Source: Gnetum montanum (Eukaryota; Streptophyta; Gnetopsida; Gnetales; Gnetaceae). Taken from it: a stretch of 64,000 bases of DNA. Location: contig MNCI01011963.1 in NCBI GenBank assembly GCA_015680685.1, forward strand, positions 436,231 through 500,230. The letters are read 5' to 3'. Position 1 is the first letter of the stretch. Each line of letters begins with the position of its first letter. The notes under the pieces are model-generated. The model did no database searches. It saw nothing but the letters and a program-made list of their open reading frames with translations, and was not told where the DNA came from. Shown here piece by piece: positions 10,884 to 21,540 of the stretch. The translations under genes were made by a program, and so were the position numbers.

Positions 10884-12043
10884 TGTAGGACCACCTCTTT
10901 TGATTTCCTTGTGCTTGTCCTACAAGTTATTTTCCTAGGTTTTATACTTGGAGAAGACTTGGACATGTGTGTCTAGTTTCTGTATGTGTTTTTGTGTTAA
11001 ATTTTTATGATGAAGATTCTTGGATGTTTTGGCATGTTTAGAGGTTTTTTTGGCTTATTTTAATGAGTTTAGAATATTCTAGGGTTTATGGGAACTTGTT
11101 GTGAGGCATCCGAAGGCTCTCAACATCAAAACAAGCATTTTTATTTTTGGCACCTTTAGGATAGACATCTCCCCAAAAAGAAAGACATCTTTCCAAATAT
11201 GTCTTTCCTAAAGTGAAGACATCTCTAGTCCATAAAAGACATCTACCAAAAATAGTAGATGTCTCTCTTGAGAGCAAGGCTTTCACAAAAGCCGTCTCCT
11301 CAAAGACATCTCTCTTGAAGTGTAGAAATATCCCAAAAATAGTAGATGTCTCTCTTGATACTAGAGCCCTCATAGGAGACATCTACATAAAATAAGAGAT
11401 GTCTATGCCGATGAAGAAGAAAAGCTCTAACATGGTTTATTGAGTCAGAAACATCCAAAAGACTCTAGATCCATGTGGAAAACATCTAGAAGGCAAATAT
11501 AAAGCTTCCTAGGGTTTTGAATCTTTATAATTATGTATGCCTTTATCCATGAGAAAGGATGAGAGCTTGTATGCAAGGAGAAGTAGGAAAGAGAGATTGG
11601 GTGAGAACGTTGGGTGAGTAAAATAGGTGATTACAAGTCCAAGATCAACTTGTGGTGTGTTTATTTGTGTTCTATTTTCTTGTATCTCACTTGTGAGTTG
11701 AGATCTTAGTCCTAGGTTATGGGAATGATTTCACTTGGTTGTGTCTTGCATTAAGAACAACCATTGTGTGATTATAGAGCCTCATGCTCTACAATATCAT
11801 TTGAGTATGATATGTTTTTGGATGCTTGTGGGTTGTGTGAATCCTATTGTAATTTTTGAATAATTTAATTGAAGATAACTAGTTTTCTTGTCTTCTAGCA
11901 AATAATTTTATCTTTTCATAATATCTGGATTTAGTGCATTGAAGGTGATTTAATTGTGGAGTGAAAATTCTCTAGTGTTATTATAATTGTAGCCTATTTT
12001 TATTGTTGCTTGGATTTTTGGTTGAGGATTTTGTTAATTTCAG
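10884..12043 (+). mobile_element. LTR and leader of Ty3/gypsy element B
   Basis: Non-coding interval between the point where gag A breaks off and the gag start of B. I place the LTR start at TGTAGGACC (10884); CATGG just before it would be the target duplication. Contains the AGACATCT/AGATGTCT cluster (11160-11410) and a TATA-like TATAAAG near 11499. The LTR end and PBS could not be identified. The last bases before B's ATG, TTGTTAATTTCAG, look like a splice acceptor. No second LTR is available for confirmation. Confidence 0.5.
11160..11410 (+). repeat. Cluster of AGACATCT / AGATGTCT motifs
   Basis: At least ten copies, in both orientations, of the 8-mer AGACATCT or close variants. 11237-11264 is a perfect hairpin: AGACATCTAC, 8-base loop, GTAGATGTCT. 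A GTAGATGTCTCTCTTGA block occurs twice. The cluster lies upstream of a TATA-like sequence, so these may be transcription-factor sites of the U3. Similar clusters occur in the copia LTRs at 14310-14590 and 49095-49235. Confidence 0.75.
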
Positions 12044-13190
12044 ATGGAACCTAAGAAGAAACAGGTGCAAGCTTTGAATCATGACATGGAGAGCATGAAG
12101 TTAGCCTTCTAGATGATGGTTTCTTGATTGGATGAAATGAGCGTGAAGGTGGATAGATAAACCAATCATAGCTATGTTTTAACACATGGAGGTGAAGAGC
12201 ATGAATGTTCAAATGAAGAAGTTTCATAGCTAGGTGCAGATGGAGTAGATGAAGAGAAAGGTTAATCTGGCTATGGGAGTGTAGGAAATCATCAGTTAAA
12301 GATTCCAATGGAAGGAAATCCTATTCCTCAAATAATAACTTCAAGGGCTCCAATGGTGCTCAATACTTATTCAAGCAAGCTTGACAGTGAAGATGAGGCA
12401 AGGCTTGCTAGAGCATTCAAGAATGCTTTAAGACTTCCATATGTAGAGTTGAAGACTTTCAATAGTGTAGATGGCACCAATGCTTTTGTAAGTTGGCTGA
12501 AGACACTTGTGAATTATTTTCTATTAGAAGAGGTACTAAATAACTTGAGGATACCTATTGCTAAATCCATATTAGAAGGTATGACATCTACATGGTGGGA
12601 AAAGGAGTTCTAGAGGTATGAAAGATGAAATGGTCAACCTATCAGATATTGGGATCTTATGAAATATAGCTTGAAAAGGAAATTTGAACCTTCTTGTTAG
12701 AGACAAGAAACCATTATGAAGTTGAAATTCCTAAGGCAAGGTGACAAGGATGTCAACAAATTTTACATTGAATTTTGTAGTTATTCCATCAAGCTAAGGT
12801 AAAATAGGAGGAGTATGACCAAGCTTCAATCTTTTTAAGAGGTCTTAAAATGATGTACCAACAAGAGTTGTTCTTTTATGAGCCACAAACACTTGATGAG
12901 GCTTATGATTTGGCACTCAAAGCTGAGAATAAATTAGGTGGATTTGGAAACAAAAGCAAATAAACTTCTAAGGAAAGGGAGAAGGGATCTAGATCTGATA
13001 AGGGATCCAAATATAAATTTGAAGATAAGGAGGGCAGCCAAGATAAGAAGACTAAAGGAGGTGATGAGAAGGGTAAAACCAGGAGGGACCCAAGCAAGGG
13101 AGGCAAGGGTCAAGGTAGCAACTCATCAAAATTTCAATGCTTTGAGTGTAGAAAACAAGGACATAAGCAATGGGAATGTCTGCTTCAAAT
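12044..13190 (+). pseudogene. gag of Ty3/gypsy element B
   Basis: ATG at 12044 (MEPKKKQVQALNHDMESMK). A clean piece at 12308-12613 carries the gag core: LKTFNSVDGTNAFVSWLK and the ILEGMTSTWWEKEF end, then RYE, a decayed F-stretch and LKFLRQGDKDVNKFYIEF. A Lys/Gly/Arg-rich linker leads to a perfect CX2CX4HX4C knuckle at 13138-13179 (CFECRKQGHKQWEC). Gag forms the virus-like particle and the knuckle binds RNA. Scattered stops (for example TAG at 12614) and one or more frameshifts. Confidence 0.8.
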
Positions 13191-13680
13191 GGCAACCAAG
13201 GGAAAATATGTGCAAACCATAGAGGTGGAGGATACATCAAGCCAAGTTCTTAAGAGAAGTAATCTTAATGCTCCAAAAATTGAGGATGTTTTTGCATTAA
13301 TTTCTTTTGCATTCATGGGGAATTTGAATAGAGGAGATCATCCTTATAAGAAGTTTTTCTTTTGGATTGGGGCTAGTTTTTTCCTTGGTTGGGAATGGAT
13401 TCATATTTTGATTAATGGGGGAGCCCAAGAAAATGTTATTTCTTTTAAGGTAGTTACTAAATTGGGTTTGGTAACTAATCTTCATCCAAGATCCTATAAG
13501 GTGCATTAGTTATCTAAAGATTTTTCCCAAGAGGTGAGGGAACAATGTACTTTGAAATTTAAAATTGGAAGTTTTCATGATGTTGTAAGGTGTGATGTAC
13601 TTTCAATATATTTTGTTGATGTAATTCTTGGTAGAACTTAGAATTTTAACAATGGTGCTCAATTTGATGTAGCAAGAAAT
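13190..13680 (+). pseudogene. Protease of element B, cut by copia insertion
   Basis: Continues from gag. ILINGGAQENVISFKVVTKLG at 13405-13467 is the retropepsin active-site region; relatives have D in place of the N at 13414-13416 (G-to-A change), so catalysis is lost. Then HPRSYKVH, a C-x-L-K-F-K-I-G block and a DVILGRT end near 13630 (flap and substrate-wall elements of Ty3-type protease). Similarity ends at NGAQFDVARN at 13680, where the copia LTR begins. B's RT, RNase H, integrase and 3' LTR are not in the window. Confidence 0.75.
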
Positions 13681-14750
13681 TGTGGATGGTTGAACTTAAA
13701 AGAGGAGGGAGGAGGATGAATAAGTTTTCCAAATTAAAACTTGTAAACACAAAGCACACAAGCTAATTTTAATGTGGTTCCCCAACTTGGGTAGTGCACA
13801 CAAGCATACCTATAGACTTTGTTACTCTCAAAGTGTGGTTGAAGGATCCACATCCTATACAATCATCAAGCCCCACTCCAAAGTGTTAGGCCATAGCACT
13901 AATCACTTAACCCTACAAGGTCTCGTTAGGATTGGAACTATGGTTTCAAGGCTTTCACAACCTTTACAATCTTGAGCTCCACAGTGGAGTGTCGTACTAC
14001 ATCACCAACAACTCAATCTCACATGATCCTGACAAGCTCAAGGAACTTAACCATGTAGGGAAACAAGAACAAAAATTACAAAGAAAATTACAACTCAATT
14101 TGTTGATCATTATACAATTAGGTACAACACACTTTACAATCCCAAAATTATAATACAATGAAGTGCAATATAGAATTCAATGTTTACAAATGATTGTAAA
14201 ATGAATACAACAAGGCTTGCACTTTTTCCAATGTACATGAAGTCTTCTTAGAGCTTTCATGTTGCTAAATCCTTCTCAAAACTTGTGTAACAACTAGCTA
14301 ATGGTCACTAATGATCATGGAAGATGTCTTTCTCATGCTTGAGATGTCTCTCTGAATTTTGCTTCAAATCTAGAAAGATGTATTTGTTTCTTAAAATATG
14401 TCTTTTTGAAGTCTCTACTCTAAAAGACGTATTTTCTCAATGGAAGATGTCTTTCTATATTTATTCTACATTCTATAAAGATGTCTTTTCCTGATGAAAA
14501 ACGCCTTTGGCTAGAGATAAACATCTTTCTGAATTTTCTCTAAGTTCACCCCAAATCTACTAAGATGTCTGTTGTTTCCTAGAGATTTCTTTGTTCATCT
14601 TCCTTTGTCTTTTGAATGCATCATTCCTTGTTCATAGCTTTGCTCAATCCAAGTTCTTTTCTTGCAAGTACAACAACTACACACACATACAAACAAACTT
14701 GTTCTTCATTTTTCTTAATGTTTTGACATACCAAAACCAAAATGTCCACA
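13681..14750 (-). mobile_element. 3' LTR of copia element C
   Basis: 1070 bp, TGTGGATGG...TGTCCACA on the plus strand. It is homologous along its length to the solo LTR at 48415-49484, which is also 1070 bp. Left flank GAAAT (13676-13680) would be the target duplication. It holds AAGATGTCTTT-type motifs at 14310-14590 and a polypurine tract next to its inner edge. C's 5' LTR is missing. Confidence 0.85.
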
Positions 14751-14766
14751 ATCTCCTTCTTTTTGG
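14751..14766 (-). other. Polypurine tract, copia C
   Basis: Minus strand reads CCAAAAAGAAGGAGAT immediately before the LTR start TGTGGAC. This is the usual copia arrangement (A-rich, then AAGGAGAT). Confidence 0.8.
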
Positions 14767-14984
14767 TATTGTCCAAAACTTAAGAAAATGAGTTAGTATT
14801 ATTCCAATAATAACACAATTTACATCTCCCCTTTTCTGAACATAACCAAAAAGGTGAGATAAAATCCCCCTAAATATATGCATAGAGAAAGAAAATATTT
14901 TTGGTGTTTTGGATTTTGTATGTTTATTTCATTTTATTTTATTTAGAGTAAGAATAGAAAGAATGAAAATACTCACATGACATG

Positions 14985-15800
14985 ACGAGGTCCTATCCCC
15001 ATATTATTGCATAAAGATGTCAATTGATGTTTATCCAAGGGTTTTATGAAGGCATTAGCTAGTTGACTCTTAGTGCCAATGAACTCTAGCTTAACATTAC
15101 CACTCTATGTATGCTCCCATATGAAATGATGGTGAATCTCAATATGTTTGGTACAAGAATGTTGAATTGGATTCTTAGTCATGTTGATGGTGCTCTTTTT
15201 ATCACAATAAATAGGAGTTGAGTTTGCATGCATGCCTAAATCTTTGAGAGTTTCCTTCATCCAAAGTAGTTAAGCATAACAACTACCGATAAAGACGTAT
15301 TCATCTTTTGTGATTGAAAGAGTTGTTAAGGTTTGCTTCTTGATTTTCCAAAAAATGAGACTTCTTCCCAAGAAGAAACAATTATCACTTGTACTACATT
15401 GATCATCAGAACATCCTATCCAATCTACATCACAATAACTGGCAAGATCAAGGGAGGAATCCTTTGGATACTAAAGGTTCCAATTAATAGTGCATTTTAA
15501 GTAGTGAAAGATTCATTTAACATCCTAGTAGTATGAATCTTTTGAAGCTCACTGATATCTAGCATACAATCCTATACTTAAGGTTATATCTGGTCAACTA
15601 GCAATTAGATAAAGAAGACAACCAATCATACCTCTATAAAGCTTGGGATCAACTAGCTTATCTCGATCATCTTTAACAAGTTTAAAATTTGTAGCCATTG
15701 GAGTAATTTTAACTTTAAAATTAGCCAAACCATATTTTAGTATAATATCTTTTACATACTTGGTTTGACATAAGAAGGTTCCATTAGAATTTTGATAGAT
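14985..15800 (-). pseudogene. Copia C RNase H
   Basis: Minus-strand blocks in order: a YYAKLLWMKETLKDLGMHA stretch near 15290-15220, PIYCDKKSTINMTKNPIQHS, TKHIEIHHHF (15160-15120), KLEFIGTKSQLANAFIKPLD and LCNNMGI near the C-terminus (15000). These are the standard copia RNase H motifs (D-N-x-S-A-I-N-I-x-K-N-P, H-I-E-I-R-x-H-F), with substitutions and stops. Next stop downstream is the PPT. Confidence 0.8.
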
Positions 15801-16480
15801 TTGAAATCAAAGAAAGTTCTTGAGTTCTACCATCATGTTCATTTTGAATTCAAACTGCATAAGATCAAAAAACATCTTGTAAAGAATTTCATCAATGGCA
15901 TCATAAATAATATCATCAACATATATTTTAATAATTAAAATATCTTTACCTTCTCTTTTAAGAAATAATGTAACATTAGCTTTAACCCTTGTAAATCCAT
16001 TTTGATATGAGATGTTGAGAAAGCCTTTTGTACCAACCACTTGGAGCTTGTTTAAGATCATAGAGAGCTTTCTTGAGTTTGTAGAGATCATCAATATTGC
16101 TTGAATCAATAAATCCCTCAAGTTTCTCAATGTATACTTCTTCTTGAATGGCTTCATTTAAGAAAGGACTTTTAACATTCATTTGATAGAGTTTAATGTT
16201 GTTATTAATAGCATAGGCAAGAAGTCTAATAGATTCTAGCCTAGCAATAGTAGAAAAATTTTCATCAAAATATATACCTTCTTATTGGTTGTATCCTTTG
16301 GAAACAAATCTAGCTTTGTTTTTAATGATGTTTCCATTATCATCAGTCTTGTTCCTAAAAATCCATTTTGTTTTAATAATAGGTTTATTAGAGGGCCTAG
16401 GAGTTAATTCCCATACACCATTTCTAGCAAATTGAATAAGTTCATCTTGCATAGTAGAAATCCAACCTTCCTATTTTTTA
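15801..16480 (-). pseudogene. Copia C reverse transcriptase
   Basis: Two overlapping open frames (16182-15982 and 16157-15807) mark a frameshift. The first carries MNVKSPFLNEAIQEEVYIEK and YKLKKALYDLKQAPSGWY. The second carries the catalytic box IYVDDI at 15912-15926, then DLMQFEFKMNMM. These are diagnostic Ty1/copia RT motifs, and the YVDD box is intact. The part upstream of 16182 is less clear but contains NKTDDNGN-like sequence near 16340. Confidence 0.85.
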
Positions 16481-17001
16481 GCTTCTCTAAAGGCTTTAGG
16501 TTCAAGATAAGAGAGATAAGCAAAGAAGGCACACATTTCTTTGAATTGGCTTCTAGTGCAAACACCATTTTGTAATTCCCCAATAACATCATTGAGAGAA
16601 TGTATTTTGCAAAGTCTGGGTAGTTTTGATAGAGTGGAAGACATATCTTGATCATCATCATTATCTTCCTCTTTATGATCACTACTGGGTTTTGAATTTT
16701 TGTCATCTTGCACTAAAGTTGAGCTAGATAGTTTTTGGATGGGAACAACTTCATTATTAGGTTCAAGAATAGTAAGGTCATAATCATCTATTTTGACATT
16801 TTTGATTTCCTCTATCATGTTAGTTCTTTTGTTAAATACTCTATATGCTCTACTAACTAAAGAATATCATAAGAAAATTCCCTCATCAAATTTCTCAAGT
16901 TATCTTTATCATTTAGAATGTAGTATTCTAAACAAAAAATATGAAAATAAGATATTGAAGGCTTTTTTCCAATCCATAATTCATAAGGAGTTTTAGAAGT
17001 T
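16481..17001 (-). pseudogene. Copia C integrase C-terminus and IN-RT linker
   Basis: The inner part reads SLNDVIGELQNGVCTRSQF (copia linker D-N-V-I-G-D...T-R-S before RT) in the open stretch 16818-16471, preceded by an acidic segment. At the right edge KTPYELWIGKKPS (16990-16950) is the integrase C-terminal motif (N-K-T-P-Y-E-L-W). The frame stops exactly at the 5-bp target duplication of element D (16997-17001) and resumes beyond D at 30366. Confidence 0.85.
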
Positions 17002-17891
17002 GATGAGCAGTGAGGTACCCCTATGCCTAACCATATGATTCACAAAGTGTTCATGTGTGATCCAGTCAAATTCCATGTACTTTATCATTTTTGGTGCACT
17101 ACTCTTTTAGGAAGTGAATCTTGCCTTAAGGTTAATCATTGTCTTCCCAATTACACTTGCAACATACATTGGTATGGTTAAGTGTAATTGAGGCATCCGA
17201 TTTTAATCATTTTGTGTTTTAAAGTTTGGTGTTCAAAATGTAGATAAAAGGAATTAGATTAACTAGTCTAAATTAACTAATTAACTAGCATTTAACTATT
17301 CCTAACATAAGCATCCAATCTAACTTTCTGTACAAGTCCTAAACCCATATATCCACTTCTGGGAAACTAAGCATTATGCTACTGGGTGTACCAAGCAAGC
17401 AATAATGTTGTTAGGATTACCAAGTGAATACATGTTATGCTTGAAGCAGTTGTACTTATATGTGTGATCTATTTGAATTAATTGCTTTATTAATGTAATA
17501 ACTAAAAATATCTAATAACTAATTGAAAACATTAAATGCATAAATAAAATAGCTAATCTATCCAAAGTGCTACAATGTTTATCAAAAAGCTCATCTTTAT
17601 TACTGCACACACTGTCGTACTTAGGTGTAGCAACACTCGAATAAAGATCTGTATACTCAATGACTCCTGCCGCAAGCACTCAAGGGAAAAATTCTAACTT
17701 TCAAATGGAAAAACTGCAAGATCTTTGCTACAAATACAATCTCTAATTGCTATAAATGTGGTTGTAGACATGTATTTATAGCCAAAAACTAACACTGCAT
17801 TGATGGGGCCTCATCAATACATGCTAAGATGCGTTGACTAGGCCCAATTGATGAGGCCACGTTGACATAGCCAACTAAATATGACTCATCA
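17002..17891 (-). mobile_element. 3' LTR of element D
   Basis: 890 bp. On the minus strand begins TGATGAGTCATATTTAG next to the PPT and ends at 17002. Seen: GATGAGGCC/GGCCTCATC motifs at 17790-17870, TATA box on the minus strand at 17774-17780, AATAAAGAT at about 17635-17650, and the CTTGGT tandem units at 17350-17425. Confidence 0.9.
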
Positions 17892-17901
17892 TACCCCCAC
17901 A
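17892..17901 (-). other. Polypurine tract, element D
   Basis: Minus strand TGTGGGGGTA directly before the LTR start TGATGAG. Upstream lies the conserved AAGGACAAGTTTTCAT block (17903-17930). Confidence 0.85.
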
Positions 17902-18159
17902 ACTAAATGAAAACTTGTCCTTAGGTTCTTTTACAAAATTAGGAAGGTATGGGATTATTGATTGACTTTTCTTTAAACAAAACAAATTGACTGACTTGAC
18001 AAAAAATGGAGTGCTTGGGTGTATAGACCAACACATTACAAAGAATGATGGTGTTCAATTCACAAAATTGAACACCATGACTTAACTATTTAAAACTAGA
18101 CAACACGTTCCTTAATGGTGTGAAGCTGATGGAAAATATCAAATGATCCTAGGAAATAG

Positions 18160-20988
18160 TGGCTCCTGAGGCTCAAAGGGACCTTCATCAGCTTCACACA
18201 TGGGCAATGGTTAAGGTGGCTATAGCTATTCTACTACTGTTGCAACTTCAGGTAGGAGGTGAAAAGCATCCAGTAGTGCTTTCATTTTCTCCTCCTTACT
18301 CCTAGGATCATGCATTATCCATGTAGCTTCGCTAATGTGGGTTGGAACAGGCACATCCAAGGGACATGGGATTACTAAAAACAGCTCCTTAGCATTGACA
18401 AACTAAGTAGCAGACTATTTGTGTTCAATGTCGAATGCCCTAATTATGTTTTTTATCTCTTGGTGGTCATTCATCCATTTGGCTAGGTTCTCAATGATTA
18501 ATGTTTGCTCTTTGAACCATGCTCTAAGAACTTCAAGTTCAATGTTTGCAATCTTAAGCTTCTTCTTGGTGTCTTTATGATGCTTAAACTTTGCCTTATA
18601 TAACAGATACGAGCTAGCCACTTTTTTTCCAACTTTGACCATGACAGTCTAGCAGTCAACATTACCAAGTTTGCATACCATAGATTGGCCAACTCCATAT
18701 ATTCTGTCATTTCCTCAATCTACAACTCCTTTAAGTGGATTTCTACTTTGTTGTAGCATTGATTCCATTAACAAGGGACTACCACATTTTTACCCCATGT
18801 TTGAGTTGCTAGAGGGCTTCATTCTATTTTTCCTTCATAATCTAAATATGTTTCTCATTAACTTCCTTTTGTAATCCAACCTAGTCTCTATAGTGATTCT
18901 TAACTTTTTCAAATTTTAGGACCTCATTCTTCCAGGTGGTGATTTCGATGGTATATTTATGGTGTAAGGTGTGTACTTCATTAATAGATTTTGATTTTCT
19001 ATGGCCAATTTCCTCAGTTTAATGTTCACCTTGGCAAGTTGCTCCTTCTATTGATGAATAAATTCCTGCATTTGGTCCTTCTGGGCATCAACATTTCATA
19101 GGCAATAATTTTGTGTAGTCAAGGTTTCATTCTCCTAGCGCATTTGGTTCAAGTCCTTCTGAATTGAATATGTCTTAGCTTCAGCTATGGAATGGTTGAA
19201 GATGGTCATAACTATCTCCTCCTTAGCCTTCTAAAATTGTTCTTAAAGCTATTTGAAATCTTAATCTCTTATTACTACTAGGCTAAGCATCGTAGGATTA
19301 GCAAGTTGGGCACATAGCTCAACAACATCCACAGGCAAGTGTTGATTTTGTTCCTGAGCTTTTTTGGGTTGCCCCTCCAAAATAATGCATTTGCCTCTTA
19401 CATTTATCAACTCTAACTAGATTGCAGTGATATCTTTCAAAAGATCAAAGATGTCCAGAGTCAATTGCCTAGTTTTCAGTAGTCATTCCAAAAACTTTTC
19501 ATGTTGGACTACATTTAACTTCATGCTAACCATGCTTGTAGATGTCTTCATGTCTTGAAGTGTATATATGTGTAGTATAGATGTCGTAGGTGCATTTAAT
19601 GTTTTAGTGATATGGTTAGCAACTATGTTAGCTACTATTTCCTACTCTTGGTGCTACATCACCAAAATAGTTTCCCCTTCACCTTCCTCCAACTGCATCG
19701 AGAAAGTGGCAGCATTCTAATAGAATTCTGAGAATATATGGTGTTGCAATAATGATATTGTCACATATTGAGCATTGGGATCCAACATCATAGGTAGCTA
19801 CGGTCATTGGGTAAAGAAAATTGGACCACTCTCCATCTCGCTAACTATTCAGGTGATCTCATTTATGTGACTCATCATCGACCAATACATAGATGGACCT
19901 ACCCCACTCATTTCTACATGTTTCTCTTATTCACTCAAGAGCTATTCTAAAATTTTTTGTAGATGTTCAATGGCTATGTAAGCCTCTAGTGTTGTTTCCT
20001 GAGTGGATGGTGGTGATGGTTGCTCCTCTTCTTGGGTCATTACTGGCATTTTATCTTTCATGATTTCTAACCATGAGGCCAAAGGAGCATGCTTGATGAT
20101 GTCATTAGAGTAGCAAACGACGCCTACCCTTTTGCAAAATTTCATGATGAAATTTGGAATAGGTAAGGTCTTCCTTTCACATTTTCTTTCCTTGAAGTGC
20201 TTCTTGATCTCTAAGTAGATTAGTTGTGGAAGGTTGATAGGAAATTTTTTGCTTAAAGCGATGCATGCTCAAGTAGAGAAGGTAATTATGTTGCTTGGCC
20301 TCACCATTGGATTAAGGTGATAGGTCATAATTTCGAAATAAATTCACTCCATCAGTGTGAGTGCACCATACTCCTTACAGTCAACCTCGTAGCATTGTTG
20401 GGTCCACTCCCTCTTAGCCTCAGGATCATCTATCATGGACAGTTTTGCTAGTTGTGTTCCAGTATCAAGCAACCCAAGTGCTTGTGTGAAAGCTTCTATT
20501 GAGTAGGACACTTGAATATCCTTGATTTTGACAATGGACCCTAGCCTTCAGTTACTCCAAATGAGATATGTCTCTCCCATATACCATTCCTCACTAGACA
20601 TGATGACTGGCTACATGGGAGAGGCTTGTAGTTGTGTCTTGACATCCTCTAGAGCTTTCTCCAAAAATGTCCTAAAGTTGATCTCTTGAAAAATGGATCA
20701 TTGAATTTCTCAAGACCTGATGATATCAAGGTAGGCTTGAGTTAAAGTAACCTCAAGCCTTGGCATGAGTCCAAGAACTTCTCCTCATTGTGATTGTTCT
20801 GTAGGCACTTCTTCTTCCAGAATCTATTGGATAGATTCCACTTCAGGCTCCTCATGAAGAGGTCTCATTACATGGGTTACCTCTAGTAGTTCTTGGCCTT
20901 GTTCTTATTGGCCCCTTCTAACTCTAGGCCACATATCCTATGGTTGCAAGGGTTCTCCTTCTTGTGGGCATTTCTATTTTGGTATCAT
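18160..20988 (-). pseudogene. Extra (env-position) ORF of element D
   Basis: Starts at ATG 20988 right after a splice-acceptor-like TTGTGATTATAG. The N-terminal part is acidic. Residues from about 20560 to 20090 (VSYSIEAFTQALGLL, then INLPQLIYLEIKKH, PNFIMKFCKRVGV) resemble the conserved domain of plant proteins encoded downstream of pol in Athila-type elements, often annotated only as putative plant transposon protein. A Pro/Glu linker (TQEEEQPSPPSTQET, 20035-19985) follows, then long coiled-coil-prone segments (19960-18420) and a Pro-rich end. Many stops. Position matches the env-like ORF of Athila, but I see no signal peptide, transmembrane segment or fusion peptide. Function unknown. Confidence 0.75.
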
Positions 20989-21307
20989 CTATAATCACAA
21001 TGAGACCATGGATTTGCAATCATCGTGTAACCTTAAAGTACATGGGATACATTGATCTCTTAAGGATAGTTACACTTTGCTAAGTTGTGATTATGGATAA
21101 TTTAATTAATCCAATTATCATTTATTTATGTATTATCATTAATAAATTATCTCAAAGGTTGTTGGAAGGGTTAACTATTGAAAAATTTGATGTTTATATG
21201 TTGTTAAAGTTATTAACCCTTTGGGGAGTTAGAAAAATTTCTAGAAAATTTCATCAGTTTTTCATTGGAAAACTTAAGGTTTGTGGCCCCCATGATAAAT
21301 ATCTTAC
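20989..21307 (-). other. Putative intron before the extra ORF of D
   Basis: Minus strand: donor-like AAG/GTAAGAT (cut between 21308 and 21307) and acceptor-like TTGTGATTATAG/ATG (20989-21000), 319 bp apart. The interval is AT-rich, as plant introns are. The acceptor is shared with element I (59591-59602). Inferred, no transcript evidence. Confidence 0.45.
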
Positions 21308-21451
21308 CTTCGATAAGTGCAGGATAAAAAATCAAAGTGATTTGAACAAACAGTTGGGAAGTTGTGGGCTTTTGAAGGTTTTAGCCTTTGAAAAATTGCA
21401 AAAACTCCTCGTGTGTTATGAGGAAAATGTCAAAAATTCCTAAGTGCTTGA

Positions 21452-21540
21452 TGGTATATATAGGATGTAAGCACTATGTCGATGAGGCCTCATTGACATA
21501 ATCGGCTACATCGACAAGGCCTCATTGATGCAAGTATTGA
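21452..21540 (-). promoter_or_regulatory. LTR-like promoter module inside D
   Basis: Minus strand reads CATCAATGAGGCCTTGTCGATGTAG, split by a short spacer from TCAATGAGGCCTCATCGACA, then CCTATATATACC (21452-21465). This is the same layout as the U3 of D's own LTRs (GATGAGGCC/GGCCTCATC repeats, then TATA), but 3.6 kb away from the LTR, after integrase and about 0.46 kb before the extra-ORF ATG. Either an internal promoter or a relic of another LTR. Confidence 0.5.

Noticed and set aside
11086-11395. Overlapping frames on both strands as coding
   Set aside because: They coincide with the palindromic AGACATCT cluster. Symmetric repeats give open frames on both strands.
18160-20988. Retroviral-type envelope protein
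   Set aside because: Position fits, but no signal peptide, transmembrane or fusion segment is visible in the readable parts of D, E or G. Only the neutral term extra ORF is justified.
21087-21443. 118-codon plus-strand open frame as a gene
   Set aside because: It runs antisense through the leader and putative intron of D's extra ORF, shows no motif, and is explained by AT-rich sequence free of stops on one strand.
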